Assembly: GCF_040448685.1 (NCBI RefSeq)
Contig: NZ_CP159290.1
Span: 4,402,001-4,466,000 of the forward strand
Origin: Cellulosimicrobium sp. ES-005
GTDB taxonomy: Bacteria > Actinomycetota > Actinomycetes > Actinomycetales > Cellulomonadaceae
Length of the DNA stretch: 64,000 nt
Direction: 5' to 3'
Below, one piece after another: positions 34,383 through 41,932 of the stretch. The first letter of the stretch is position 1. Every line of letters starts with the position of its first letter. The position numbers and the translations under genes were made by a program. Below the pieces are notes generated by a model. The model had not been told where the DNA came from. It saw only the letters and a program-made list of their open reading frames with translations, and ran no database searches.

Positions 34383-35873
34383 GTGACCCTCCTCGGCACG
34401 CGGCGGGAGACCGCCGAGAACGACGACGCACGCGGCACCGGCCCGGCCACCGGCCGGCTGGACCGCTTCTTCAGGATCACCGAGCGCGGCTCGACCACGG
34501 GGCGCGAGCTCCGCGGCGGCCTGGTGACCTTCTTCGCGATGGCGTACATCGTCATTCTCAACCCCCTCATCCTCGGCGGGACGAGCGCCGAGAACGCACC
34601 CGTCGACGTCGCGGGCGGGTGGCTCCAGACGGCGCAGGTCGGTGCGATGACCGGCCTCGCCGCCGGCGGTCTGACCATCCTCTTCGGCCTCGTCGCGAAC
34701 CTCCCGTTCGCGCTCGCGGCCGGGCTGGGCATCAACTCGTTCCTCGCGGTCGCCGTCATCGGCGACGTGACGTGGCCCGAGGCGATGGGGCTCGTGCTCG
34801 TCAACGGCCTGCTCATCGTGCTGCTCGCCGTGACGGGCGCGCGGTCGGCGATCTTCAACGCCGTCCCGCGCCAGCTCAAGGCGGCGATCACCGTCGGCAT
34901 CGGCCTGTTCATCGCGTTCATCGGGTTCGTCGACGCGGGGTTCGTCACGCGCACCCCGGGCGGGCCGCCGGTCCAGCTCGGCGACGGCGGCTCGATCACG
35001 TCGGTCCCGACGCTCGTGTTCGTCGTCGGCCTGCTCACCATGGGCATCCTCGTGGCGCGCAAGGTCAAGGGCGGTCTGCTCATCGGTCTCGTCGCGACGA
35101 CCGTCGTCGCGATCGTCGCCGAGTCCGTGCTGCACCTCGGCCCGGCGTCCGACGACAACCCCGGCGGCTGGCACCTCACGGTGCCGACGCTGCCGAGCTC
35201 GCTCGTCTCCGTGCCGGACCTCAGCCTGCTGGGGCAGTTCTCGTTCGGCGCGTTCGACCGGATCGGGGCGCTCGCGGCGACGATGCTCGTGTTCACGCTG
35301 TTCTTCACGAACTTCTTCGACGCGATGGGCACGATGACGGGGCTCGCCAAGCAGGGCGGCCTCGCCGACGCGGACGGCAACTTCCCGCGCATCAAGTCGG
35401 CGCTCGTCGTCGAGGGCGTGGGCGCGGTCGTCGGCGGCGCGACGTCGTCGTCGTCGAACACGGTGTTCGTCGACTCGGCCGCGGGCGTGGGCGAGGGTGC
35501 GCGGACGGGCCTCGCGTCCGTCGTCACCGGCGGGCTGTTCCTCGTCGCGATGTTCCTCACGCCGCTCACGGCCGTGGTCCCGATCGAGGTCGCGAGCGCG
35601 GTGCTCGTGGTCGTCGGCGCGATGATGATGGGCCAGATCAAGGAGATCGACCTGACCGACTTCACGGTCACGCTCCCGGTCTTCCTCACGATCGTGACCA
35701 TGCCGCTCACGTACTCGATCGCCAACGGCATCGGGATCGGGTTCGTCACGTGGGTCCTGCTGCGGTTCGCGTGCGGCAAGGCGCGCGACGTCCACCCCCT
35801 GCTGTGGGTGGTCGCGGCCGGGTTCGTCGTGTACTTCGTGCGCGGTCCCCTGACCGCGGTCGTGGGAGGCTGA
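34383..35873 (+). CDS. NCS2-family guanine/hypoxanthine permease, AzgA-type
   Basis: 496 aa, about twelve membrane segments. The start of the fold reads LDRFFRITERGSTTGRELRGG then LVTFFAMAYIVILNPLIL. NFFDAMGTMTGLAKQGGL and ALVVEGVGAVVGGATSSSSNTVFVDSAAGV are AzgA/GhxP hallmarks. Imports purine bases with protons. GTG start with AAGGA close upstream; 53 nt after guaD, so the two probably form one operon. Confidence 0.92.
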   Translation: MTLLGTRRETAENDDARGTGPATGRLDRFFRITERGSTTGRELRGGLVTFFAMAYIVILNPLILGGTSAENAPVDVAGGWLQTAQVGAMTGLAAGGLTILFGLVANLPFALAAGLGINSFLAVAVIGDVTWPEAMGLVLVNGLLIVLLAVTGARSAIFNAVPRQLKAAITVGIGLFIAFIGFVDAGFVTRTPGGPPVQLGDGGSITSVPTLVFVVGLLTMGILVARKVKGGLLIGLVATTVVAIVAESVLHLGPASDDNPGGWHLTVPTLPSSLVSVPDLSLLGQFSFGAFDRIGALAATMLVFTLFFTNFFDAMGTMTGLAKQGGLADADGNFPRIKSALVVEGVGAVVGGATSSSSNTVFVDSAAGVGEGARTGLASVVTGGLFLVAMFLTPLTAVVPIEVASAVLVVVGAMMMGQIKEIDLTDFTVTLPVFLTIVTMPLTYSIANGIGIGFVTWVLLRFACGKARDVHPLLWVVAAGFVVYFVRGPLTAVVGG

Positions 35874-35957
35874 GCCTCGACATCGACCGCACGGCCGACG
35901 GGTCGCCCGCTCCTCCGGGTGGCCCGTCGGCGTGCACGGGAACGTGGGAGGGCAGGC

Positions 35958-37307
35958 ATGGCCGGGACTGCGCGCGTGAGCGTCGACGAGCACCGCGCGG
36001 ACGTCGCGGCGCTCCTCGCCCCCCTCGTCGAGGCGGCCCGACGGCGCACGCGCACCGAGACCGTCGTCCTCGCCGACGCGCTCGGCCGGGTCCTCGCGGG
36101 CGACCTCGTCGCGCCCGTCGCCGTCCCGCTGTTCCGCAACTCCCAGATGGACGGCTACGCCGTGCGGGCCGCGGACGTCGTCGGGGCGAGCGCGGACACG
36201 CCCGTCCGGCTCCGCGTCGCGGCCGAGATCCCCGCGGCCCCGGGCGTCCCTGCGCGCCTCGCGCCGGGCACCGCGGCCCGCATCATGACGGGTGCGCCCG
36301 TGCCCGACGGCGCGGACGCCGTCGTCCCCGTCGAGGACACCGTCGCGGGGACCTTCGCGGGCACGTCGCGACCCGACGTCGGCGGTCCCACGGGGGCCGA
36401 CCCGACCGTCCCCGGCGCGAGCCACGCGGTCGAGGTACGGGTGCCACGGTCGGCGGGAGACTTCGTGCGGGAGGCGGGCTCCGACGTCCGGCCCGGCGAC
36501 GTGCTCCTCGCGGACGGCACCGTCCTCGCGCCGCACCACCTCGCCGCCGCGGCGGCGTGCGGGGTGGGGGTCGTGCGGGTGGTCGCCCGGCCGCGCGTCG
36601 CCGTCCTGTCGACGGGGTCGGAGCTCGTCGGGCCGGGCGAGACGCCGGGGCCGGGCCAGGTCTTCGACGCCAACGCCGACGCGCTGGGCGCCGCCGTGCG
36701 GCGCGCGGGCGGGGAGGTCGTGCGCACGGCACGCTGCGGCGACGACGCCGCGCGGTTCGCCGCCGTGCTCGCCGAGGCGACCGCGGTCGCAGACCTCGTC
36801 GTCACGTCGGGCGGCGTGTCGCAGGGCGCGTACGAGGTGGTCAAGGACGTGCTCGGGGGCCCCGGTGCCGTCGCCGGTCAGGACGCCGGTCGGGAGGTCG
36901 GCCGGGCGACGTCGCCGGGCGTCACGTTCCGGTCGGTCGCGATGCAGCCCGGCGGGCCGCAGGGGTTCGGCACCGTGCACGGGACGCCCGTGCTCACGTT
37001 CCCCGGCAACCCGGTGAGCGCCCAGGTGTCGTTCGCGATATTCCTGCGCGAGCCGCTCGAGCGGGCGGCGGGTCTGCCCGGGGCCGAGCGCGTGCGCACG
37101 GCGGTCCTCGCCGAGCCGCTGACCTCGCCCGCGGGGAAGCGACAGCTCCTGCGCGGCGCGACCGGCCCCGACGGCACGGTCCGGGTCGTCGGGGGAGCGG
37201 GGTCGCACCTCGTCGCGTCGATGGCGCGGGCGGACGTGCTCGTGGACGTGCCCGCCGACGTGACAGAGTGGGCCGCCGGGACCGAGGTGGAGGTACGAGA
37301 GCTGTGA
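35958..37307 (+). CDS. moeA: Molybdopterin molybdenumtransferase MoeA
   Basis: 449 aa. Blocks in order: NSQMDGYAVRAADV, GTAARIMTGAPVPDGADAVV, VAVLSTGSELVGPGE, FDANADALGAAVRRAGGE, VVTSGGVSQGAYEVVKDVL and TFPGNPVSAQVSFAIFL. Inserts molybdenum into adenylylated molybdopterin. ATG 35958 with GGGAGG 6 nt upstream. The stop overlaps the moaE start (GTGA). Confidence 0.94.
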   Translation: MAGTARVSVDEHRADVAALLAPLVEAARRRTRTETVVLADALGRVLAGDLVAPVAVPLFRNSQMDGYAVRAADVVGASADTPVRLRVAAEIPAAPGVPARLAPGTAARIMTGAPVPDGADAVVPVEDTVAGTFAGTSRPDVGGPTGADPTVPGASHAVEVRVPRSAGDFVREAGSDVRPGDVLLADGTVLAPHHLAAAAACGVGVVRVVARPRVAVLSTGSELVGPGETPGPGQVFDANADALGAAVRRAGGEVVRTARCGDDAARFAAVLAEATAVADLVVTSGGVSQGAYEVVKDVLGGPGAVAGQDAGREVGRATSPGVTFRSVAMQPGGPQGFGTVHGTPVLTFPGNPVSAQVSFAIFLREPLERAAGLPGAERVRTAVLAEPLTSPAGKRQLLRGATGPDGTVRVVGGAGSHLVASMARADVLVDVPADVTEWAAGTEVEVREL

Positions 37308-37771
37308 GCGAGACGCAGGGCGAGTCCCCGGGGGCGGCCCAGGGCGGGGCGTCCGAGGACGTGAGCCGCGTGACGACGGACGTGCTCGACGACGCGGTGT
37401 CGCGCGCCGTCGAGGACGCGGTCGCGGGCCCCGAGTGCGGCGCCGTCGTGACGTTCCGCGGCGTGGTCCGCGACGTCGACGGCGGCCGCGGCGTGACCCG
37501 GCTCGACTACGAGGCGCACCCCGACGCGACCGCGGTGATCCGACGGTGCGTGGCCGGTGTGGCGGCCGAGACCGGGCTGCGCGTCGCCGCCGTCCACCGG
37601 TACGGGACCCTGGGGATCGGCGACGTGGCGCTCGTCGCGTCGGCGGCCGCGGGTCACCGCCGTGAGGCGTTCGAGGCGTGCTCGCTGCTCGTCGAGCGCA
37701 TCAAGGCGGAGGTGCCGATCTGGAAGCGGCAGCACTTCGACGACGGCGTCTCGGAGTGGGTCGGGCTGTAG
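37304..37771 (+). CDS. moaE: Molybdopterin synthase catalytic subunit MoaE
   Basis: 155 aa. GAVVTFRGVVRDVDGG, LDYEAHPDA, VHRYGTLGIGDVALVASAAAGHR and the catalytic stretch RIKAEVPIWKRQHFDDG are all conserved. Transfers sulfur from MoaD to cPMP; no moaD or moaC is in this window. GTG start, 4-nt overlap with moeA. A 35-residue polar N-terminal extension precedes the core. Confidence 0.93.
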   Translation: MSETQGESPGAAQGGASEDVSRVTTDVLDDAVSRAVEDAVAGPECGAVVTFRGVVRDVDGGRGVTRLDYEAHPDATAVIRRCVAGVAAETGLRVAAVHRYGTLGIGDVALVASAAAGHRREAFEACSLLVERIKAEVPIWKRQHFDDGVSEWVGL

Positions 37772-37793
37772 CGGACCGACCCCTGCGACCGCG

Positions 37794-37829
37794 CCGGCGA
37801 ACGAGCCGCCGAACGGGCCGGCGAACGAC
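37794..37829 (+). repeat. Three tandem 12-bp units after moaE
   Basis: CCGGCGAACGAG, CCGCCGAACGGG, CCGGCGAACGAC in direct succession, ending at the arm of the next hairpin. Confidence 0.6.
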
Positions 37830-37887
37830 GAGAGGCGAGAAGTGGCCCCCGGCTCGGGCCGGGGAAGGACCACTTCTCGCCTCTCGT
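37828..37887 (+). terminator. Terminator after moeA-moaE
   Basis: A perfect 18-bp stem (ACGAGAGGCGAGAAGTGG at 37828-37845; reverse complement at 37870-37887). The 24-nt loop can itself pair (CCCCCG/CGGGG). Lies 57 nt after moaE. Confidence 0.8.
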
Positions 37888-37982
37888 GCGTCGGGCTGCG
37901 GATCCGCCGTGCGACGACGATGTCGGGCGGGACGCTCCCGGTCTCGCGCTCGTCGCGCGGACCGTGGGTGGGTCGGGTCGGG

Positions 37983-38255
37983 TCAGCGCGTGGTGGGGCG
38001 GTTGTCGAGCAGCATGCCGATGCCCAGACCGACGGCGGTGCCGAGGACGAGGCCGAACCAGCTCAGCACGACGGTCCCCACGACGGCGCCGATCGCCGCG
38101 CCGAGGACGCTCTTGGTCCCGGCCTTCCAGCTCCCGGAGCGCTCGTCGGTGCGGTAGATCGGCAGCGCGGAGGTGGTGTTGTCCGGCGTCGCCGTGGGCG
38201 CGTCGGAGGGTGAGTTCGCGGGGCGGTTGAGGGGTGCAGGGGAGATCGTCGTCAC
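37983..38255 (-). CDS. Small membrane protein, unknown function
   Basis: 90 aa. A polar N-terminal half (TTISPAPLNRPANSPSDAPTA is cut here for length) leads to a Gly-rich hydrophobic stretch AAIGAVVGTVVLSWFGLVLG and GTAVGLGIGMLL, probably one or two helices of glycine-zipper type. No family is recognised. GTG 38255 is preferred because TACCAT lies exactly 7 nt upstream on this strand; ATG 38264 would leave only 0 nt after that hexamer's end region. Lies between moaE and moaA but in opposite orientation to moaE. Confidence 0.55.
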   Translation of the reverse strand: MTTISPAPLNRPANSPSDAPTATPDNTTSALPIYRTDERSGSWKAGTKSVLGAAIGAVVGTVVLSWFGLVLGTAVGLGIGMLLDNRPTTR

Positions 38256-38349
38256 GGCATCCATGGTAGGAAGGCCCGTCCCGCGTGACCTGGGCAGACG
38301 CGTCGCGGTGACCGGCTTCACCCTATGATCTGCGCCACCGTCGCGACGC

Positions 38350-39456
38350 TCAGCCGCCGATCGCGCCCATGCTGCGCGACGTCGGCGCGAACGCGTCGGC
38401 GGCGAGCGTCGGGGCGTCGCTGCCGTGGGCGAGGGGCTTGCGCCACATCGCGCCCTGCCACGCATGGGCGAGCGCGTCGTCGCGCTCGTCCTCGGCGAGG
38501 TCCGTGGAGCGCAGGATCGCGCGCAGGTCGGTCTCGTCGTCGCCGAACAGGCACGACCGGACCGTGCCCTCGGCGGTGAGCCGGGTGCGGTCGCACGCGC
38601 CGCAGAACGAGCGCGTGACGGACGCGATGATCCCGACGGTCTGGGGTCCGCCGTCGACGAGCCACTCCTCGGCGGGTGCGGACGGGTCGTCGCGGCCGAC
38701 CTCGAGCAGGTCGAAGCGCGCGCCGAGCACCGCGAGCAGGTCCGTCGCGGAGACGAGGTCGTCGCGCGTCCAGTGCCCGTCGGCGTCGAGCGGCATCTGC
38801 TCGATGAAGCGCAGGTGGCACCCGTGGTCGACCGCCCAGGCAAGCAGGTCGGCGGCGCCCGCGAGCGTCTCGGGCATGAGCACCGCGTTGAGCTTGACGG
38901 GGGCGAGCCCGGCGGCGAGCGCGGCCCGGATGCCGGCGAGCACGTCGGGCAGCCGGTCACGGCGCGTGAGCCGCGCGAAGTCCTCGCGGTCCACGGAGTC
39001 GAGGGAGATGTTCACGCGGTCGAGGCCGGCGGCGACGAGCTCGTGGACGCGCTTGTCGAGCCCGATCGCGTTGGTCGTCAGCGAGAGCGACACGTCGGGC
39101 GCGGCCGCGCGCGCGGCGCGCAGGATGTCCGCGAGGTCGCGGCGCATGAGCGGCTCCCCGCCCGTGAACCGGACGTCGGTGATCCCGAGCCGGCCGACGG
39201 CCACGCGCACGACCCGTCCGATCTCGGCAGGCGTGAGGAGGTCGTCGCGCGGGATCGCGGGGAGGCCCTCGGCGGGCATGCAGTAGGTGCAGCGCAGCGA
39301 GCACTTCTCGGTGATCGAGATCCGCAGGTCGCGTGCGACGCGGCCGTAGCGGTCGACGAGCGCCTCGGTCGCGGGGCGGCCCGGGGCGAGGTCGGTCGAG
39401 GCGTCCGTGGGCGCGCCCGACCGCAGCCTGGGCATCCCGAGCGAGACCGCGGTCAT
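38350..39456 (-). CDS. moaA: GTP 3',8-cyclase MoaA
   Basis: 368 aa. Radical SAM cluster CSLRCTYC (Cys52, Cys56, Cys59), [21 protein letters not shown] and NISLDSVD. The second [4Fe-4S] cluster is carried by CGACDRTRL plus a further Cys in VRSCLF. The protein ends in the conserved Gly-Gly. Catalyses the first step of molybdenum cofactor synthesis from GTP. ATG start; TACGAT on the minus strand 6 nt upstream indicates a leaderless message. Divergent from xdhC. Confidence 0.95.
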   Translation of the reverse strand: MTAVSLGMPRLRSGAPTDASTDLAPGRPATEALVDRYGRVARDLRISITEKCSLRCTYCMPAEGLPAIPRDDLLTPAEIGRVVRVAVGRLGITDVRFTGGEPLMRRDLADILRAARAAAPDVSLSLTTNAIGLDKRVHELVAAGLDRVNISLDSVDREDFARLTRRDRLPDVLAGIRAALAAGLAPVKLNAVLMPETLAGAADLLAWAVDHGCHLRFIEQMPLDADGHWTRDDLVSATDLLAVLGARFDLLEVGRDDPSAPAEEWLVDGGPQTVGIIASVTRSFCGACDRTRLTAEGTVRSCLFGDDETDLRAILRSTDLAEDERDDALAHAWQGAMWRKPLAHGSDAPTLAADAFAPTSRSMGAIGG

Positions 39457-39490
39457 GGCCCGATCGTAGACGTTCCCGGTGCGCGACCCG

Positions 39491-39547
39491 TGACCCGGGC
39501 GACACCGCGTGCTAGCGTGGAGTCCGTCGAGTGGAAGTGAACTTCCA
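39491..39547 (+). promoter_or_regulatory. xdhC promoter with downstream palindromic operator candidate
   Basis: TGACCC (39491-39496), 16-nt spacer, TAGCGT (39513-39518). About 14 nt after the -10 lies TGGAAGT-GA-ACTTCCA (39532-39547), a perfect 7-bp inverted repeat placed at roughly +8 to +23. It could bind a repressor that blocks the polymerase. The regulator is not identified. Confidence 0.5.
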
Positions 39548-39717
39548 TTCAGCGGAACACCTCTCCTCCCGTGGGAGAGCAGTCCAAGGGCGGATTCAAG
39601 CCCTGTGTTTCCGGCGCGTCACGGCCGACGCGACCTCGGACACGCAGGGGACTCACCGCAAGGGTTCACTGGAAGGACGCTGGTTCGCCGGCACCCTGGC
39701 GGAAGCGAGGCCCACGA
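39548..39717 (+). promoter_or_regulatory. Leader of xdhC operon
   Basis: About 170 nt between the palindrome and the start codon. It contains CTCTCC-TCCCGTG-GGAGAG (39574-39592 region) and GGG-CGGATTCAA-GCCC stems. No known riboswitch was recognised. Confidence 0.35.
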
Positions 39718-41057
39718 TGCTCCAGATCGTCGACCAGCTCGCCCCGTGGCTCGGCCCGGGGCAGCCCCCGTTCGCCGTCGCGACGGTGGTCGCGGCGTCC
39801 GGCTCCGTGCCGCGACCGGTCGGCACCGCGATGGCCGTGCGCGCCGACGGCGCGGTCCTCGGCAGCCTGTCCGGCGGGTGCGTCGAGGGCGCGGTGCACG
39901 CCGCCGCGCTCGACGCGATCACCTCGGGCGCGAGCCACCGCGAGACGTTCGGCTACAGCGACGACGACGCGTTCGCCGTCGGGCTGAGCTGCGGCGGCAC
40001 GCTCGACGTCCACGTCCAGCCCGTCTTCCCGGGGGACGACGCCGCCCGCGTGCTCGCCGCGCTGGCGGCCCCGTCCGACGGCGGAGCGCGCGCGGGCGCG
40101 GACGCCCTGCCGCGTCCTGGGACGGGTTCGTCCGACGACGACGCCGAGGCCGCCGGGCGCGGGGGCGCGGCGCTCGTGCGCCGGATCGACGGCGCGCAGC
40201 GCACCGCGGTCCTCGTCGACGACCCCGGCGCCGCGGACGAGCGGAGCGTCGCCCAGGCGCTGCGGGACCTGGTGGGCCCGGCCGCGCTCGACGCCGCGGC
40301 GGCACAGGTGGTCGCCGTGCTGCGCGCGGGCGGCACGGCGACGGTCCACGCGGCGCACGGAGCGCCGCGGGTCTCGGCGCCCGACCCGGTGAACGGCCAA
40401 GCGACGCCAGGCGGCGGGGCCGCGTGCGACGAGACCGAGCCCGTCACGCTGCTCGTCGAGACCCGCCTTCCCGCGCCGCGCTTCCTCGTGTGCGGGGCCA
40501 ACGACTTCGCCGGCGCGCTCGTGAGGCACGTACGGCTCCTCGGCTACCGCGTGACCCTCGTCGACGCGCGCGAGGTGTTCGCGGACCCCCGGCGCTTCCC
40601 GGAGGCGGAGGTCGTCGTCGAGTGGCCGGACCGGTACCTCGCCGCCGAGGCCGCCGCCGGTCGCGTCGACGCGCGGACGGCCGTCGCGGTCCTCACGCAC
40701 GACGCCAAGTTCGACGTGCCGCTGCTGCGCCTCGCGCTCGACCTGCCGGTCGCGTACGTCGGGGCGATGGGCTCGCGCCGCTCGCACGCGCAGCGCGTCG
40801 CCGCGCTGCGCGCGGAGGGCGTGACCGAGGCGGCGCTCGCGCGGCTCCGCTCGCCCATCGGCCTCGACCTCGGGGCGGTGACCCCCGAGGAGGTCGCCGT
40901 CTCGATCACCGCGGAGCTCGTCGCGACCCGGCACGGCCGGGCCGCCGTCGTCCCGCTGAGCGGCACCGACGGACCGATCCACGCCGACCCTCCCGTCGCG
41001 TCGTCCGACCCCCACCCCGCGGCCGTGGCCGCGCCGATCCCCGAGGAGGCCTCCTGA
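39718..41057 (+). CDS. xdhC: XdhC/CoxI-family molybdoenzyme maturation factor
   Basis: 446 aa. The N-terminal XdhC_CoxI domain reads ATVVAASGSVPRPVGTAMAV then GSLSGGCVEGAVHAAAL. The C-terminal Rossmann domain reads FLVCGANDFAGALVRHVRLLGYRVTLVDAR, then VAVLTHDAKFDVPLLRLAL and YVGAMGSRRSHAQR. Family members sulfurate and insert the cofactor into xanthine-dehydrogenase-type enzymes. ATG 39718 chosen, with GCGAGG about 8 nt upstream; an open frame runs further up but covers the leader. The stop overlaps the next start (TGATG). Confidence 0.9.
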
Positions 41058-41932
41058 TGGACCTGAGCACCGTCACCGACCTCGTCCCGACCGTCGACCC
41101 CGGTGAGTGGCGCGAGGGCGACGCCTGGCTCGCGGGCGGCACCGTCCTGTTCTCCTACGGCAGCCAGACGCTGCGGCGTCTGCTCGACGTGACGAGCGCC
41201 GGCTGGCCCGCGCTCGTGGTCACCGACGACGGTCTCGAGATCGCCGCGACGTGCACGGTCGCCGAGCTGTGGGCGTTCGAGGAGAGCCCGCAGGCCGCGC
41301 CCGTGCGCGAGCGCTGGACCGCGCTCGACCTGGTGCGCCCGTGCTGCGACAGCTTCGTCGCGTCCTTCAAGATCTGGAACACCTCGACGGTCGGCGGCAA
41401 CGTCTGCACGTCCCTCCCGGCCGGGCCGATGATCTCCCTCACGGCCGCGCTCGACGGCGTCGCCGAGGTCTGGGGTCCGGGCGGCACCCGCCGGGAGCAG
41501 CCGGTCGCCGAGCTCGTCACGGGAGAGCTGACCAACACGCTCGCGCCGGGCGAGCTCCTGCGCGCGATCCGTGTGCCCGACCACGCGCTGCGGTCGCGCA
41601 CCGCGTTCCGGCGCCTGTCCCTCTCGAACCTCGGGCGCTCGGGCGTCCTGCTGATCGGGCGGGTCGACCCGCCCGACGCCGGGGGCGGGCTCGTCCTCAC
41701 CGTCACCGCCTCGACGCGGCGGCCCGTGCAGCTCCGGTTCGCCGCGGACACCCTGCCCACGGCGGCCGGGCTCGCCGCGGCGCTCGACGCCGCGATCCCG
41801 ACCGACCTCTACCACGACGACATCCACGGCCTGCCCGCGTGGCGGCGGGACATGACCTACCGCCTCGGCGAGGAGATCCGCTCCGAGCTCCTCTCCGAGC
41901 TCGGCGGCGGCACGGACGGAGACCCCCGATGA
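41057..41932 (+). CDS. FAD-binding subunit of xanthine-dehydrogenase-type enzyme
   Basis: 291 aa. CO-dehydrogenase flavoprotein family: [12 protein letters not shown], then [20 protein letters not shown], the FAD-binding loop, and a C-terminal domain with [15 protein letters not shown]. Passes electrons from the 2Fe-2S clusters to NAD+ or another acceptor. Translationally coupled to xdhC (TGATG) and to the following fused subunit (ATGA). Confidence 0.9.
   Translation: MDLSTVTDLVPTVDPGEWREGDAWLAGGTVLFSYGSQTLRRLLDVTSAGWPALVVTDDGLEIAATCTVAELWAFEESPQAAPVRERWTALDLVRPCCDSFVASFKIWNTSTVGGNVCTSLPAGPMISLTAALDGVAEVWGPGGTRREQPVAELVTGELTNTLAPGELLRAIRVPDHALRSRTAFRRLSLSNLGRSGVLLIGRVDPPDAGGGLVLTVTASTRRPVQLRFAADTLPTAAGLAAALDAAIPTDLYHDDIHGLPAWRRDMTYRLGEEIRSELLSELGGGTDGDPR

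Noticed and set aside
37793-38349. Second molybdenum gene (moaD or mogA) between moaE and moaA
   Set aside because: The only gene there is a small membrane protein on the opposite strand; no ubiquitin-like Gly-Gly protein or MogA motif is found.
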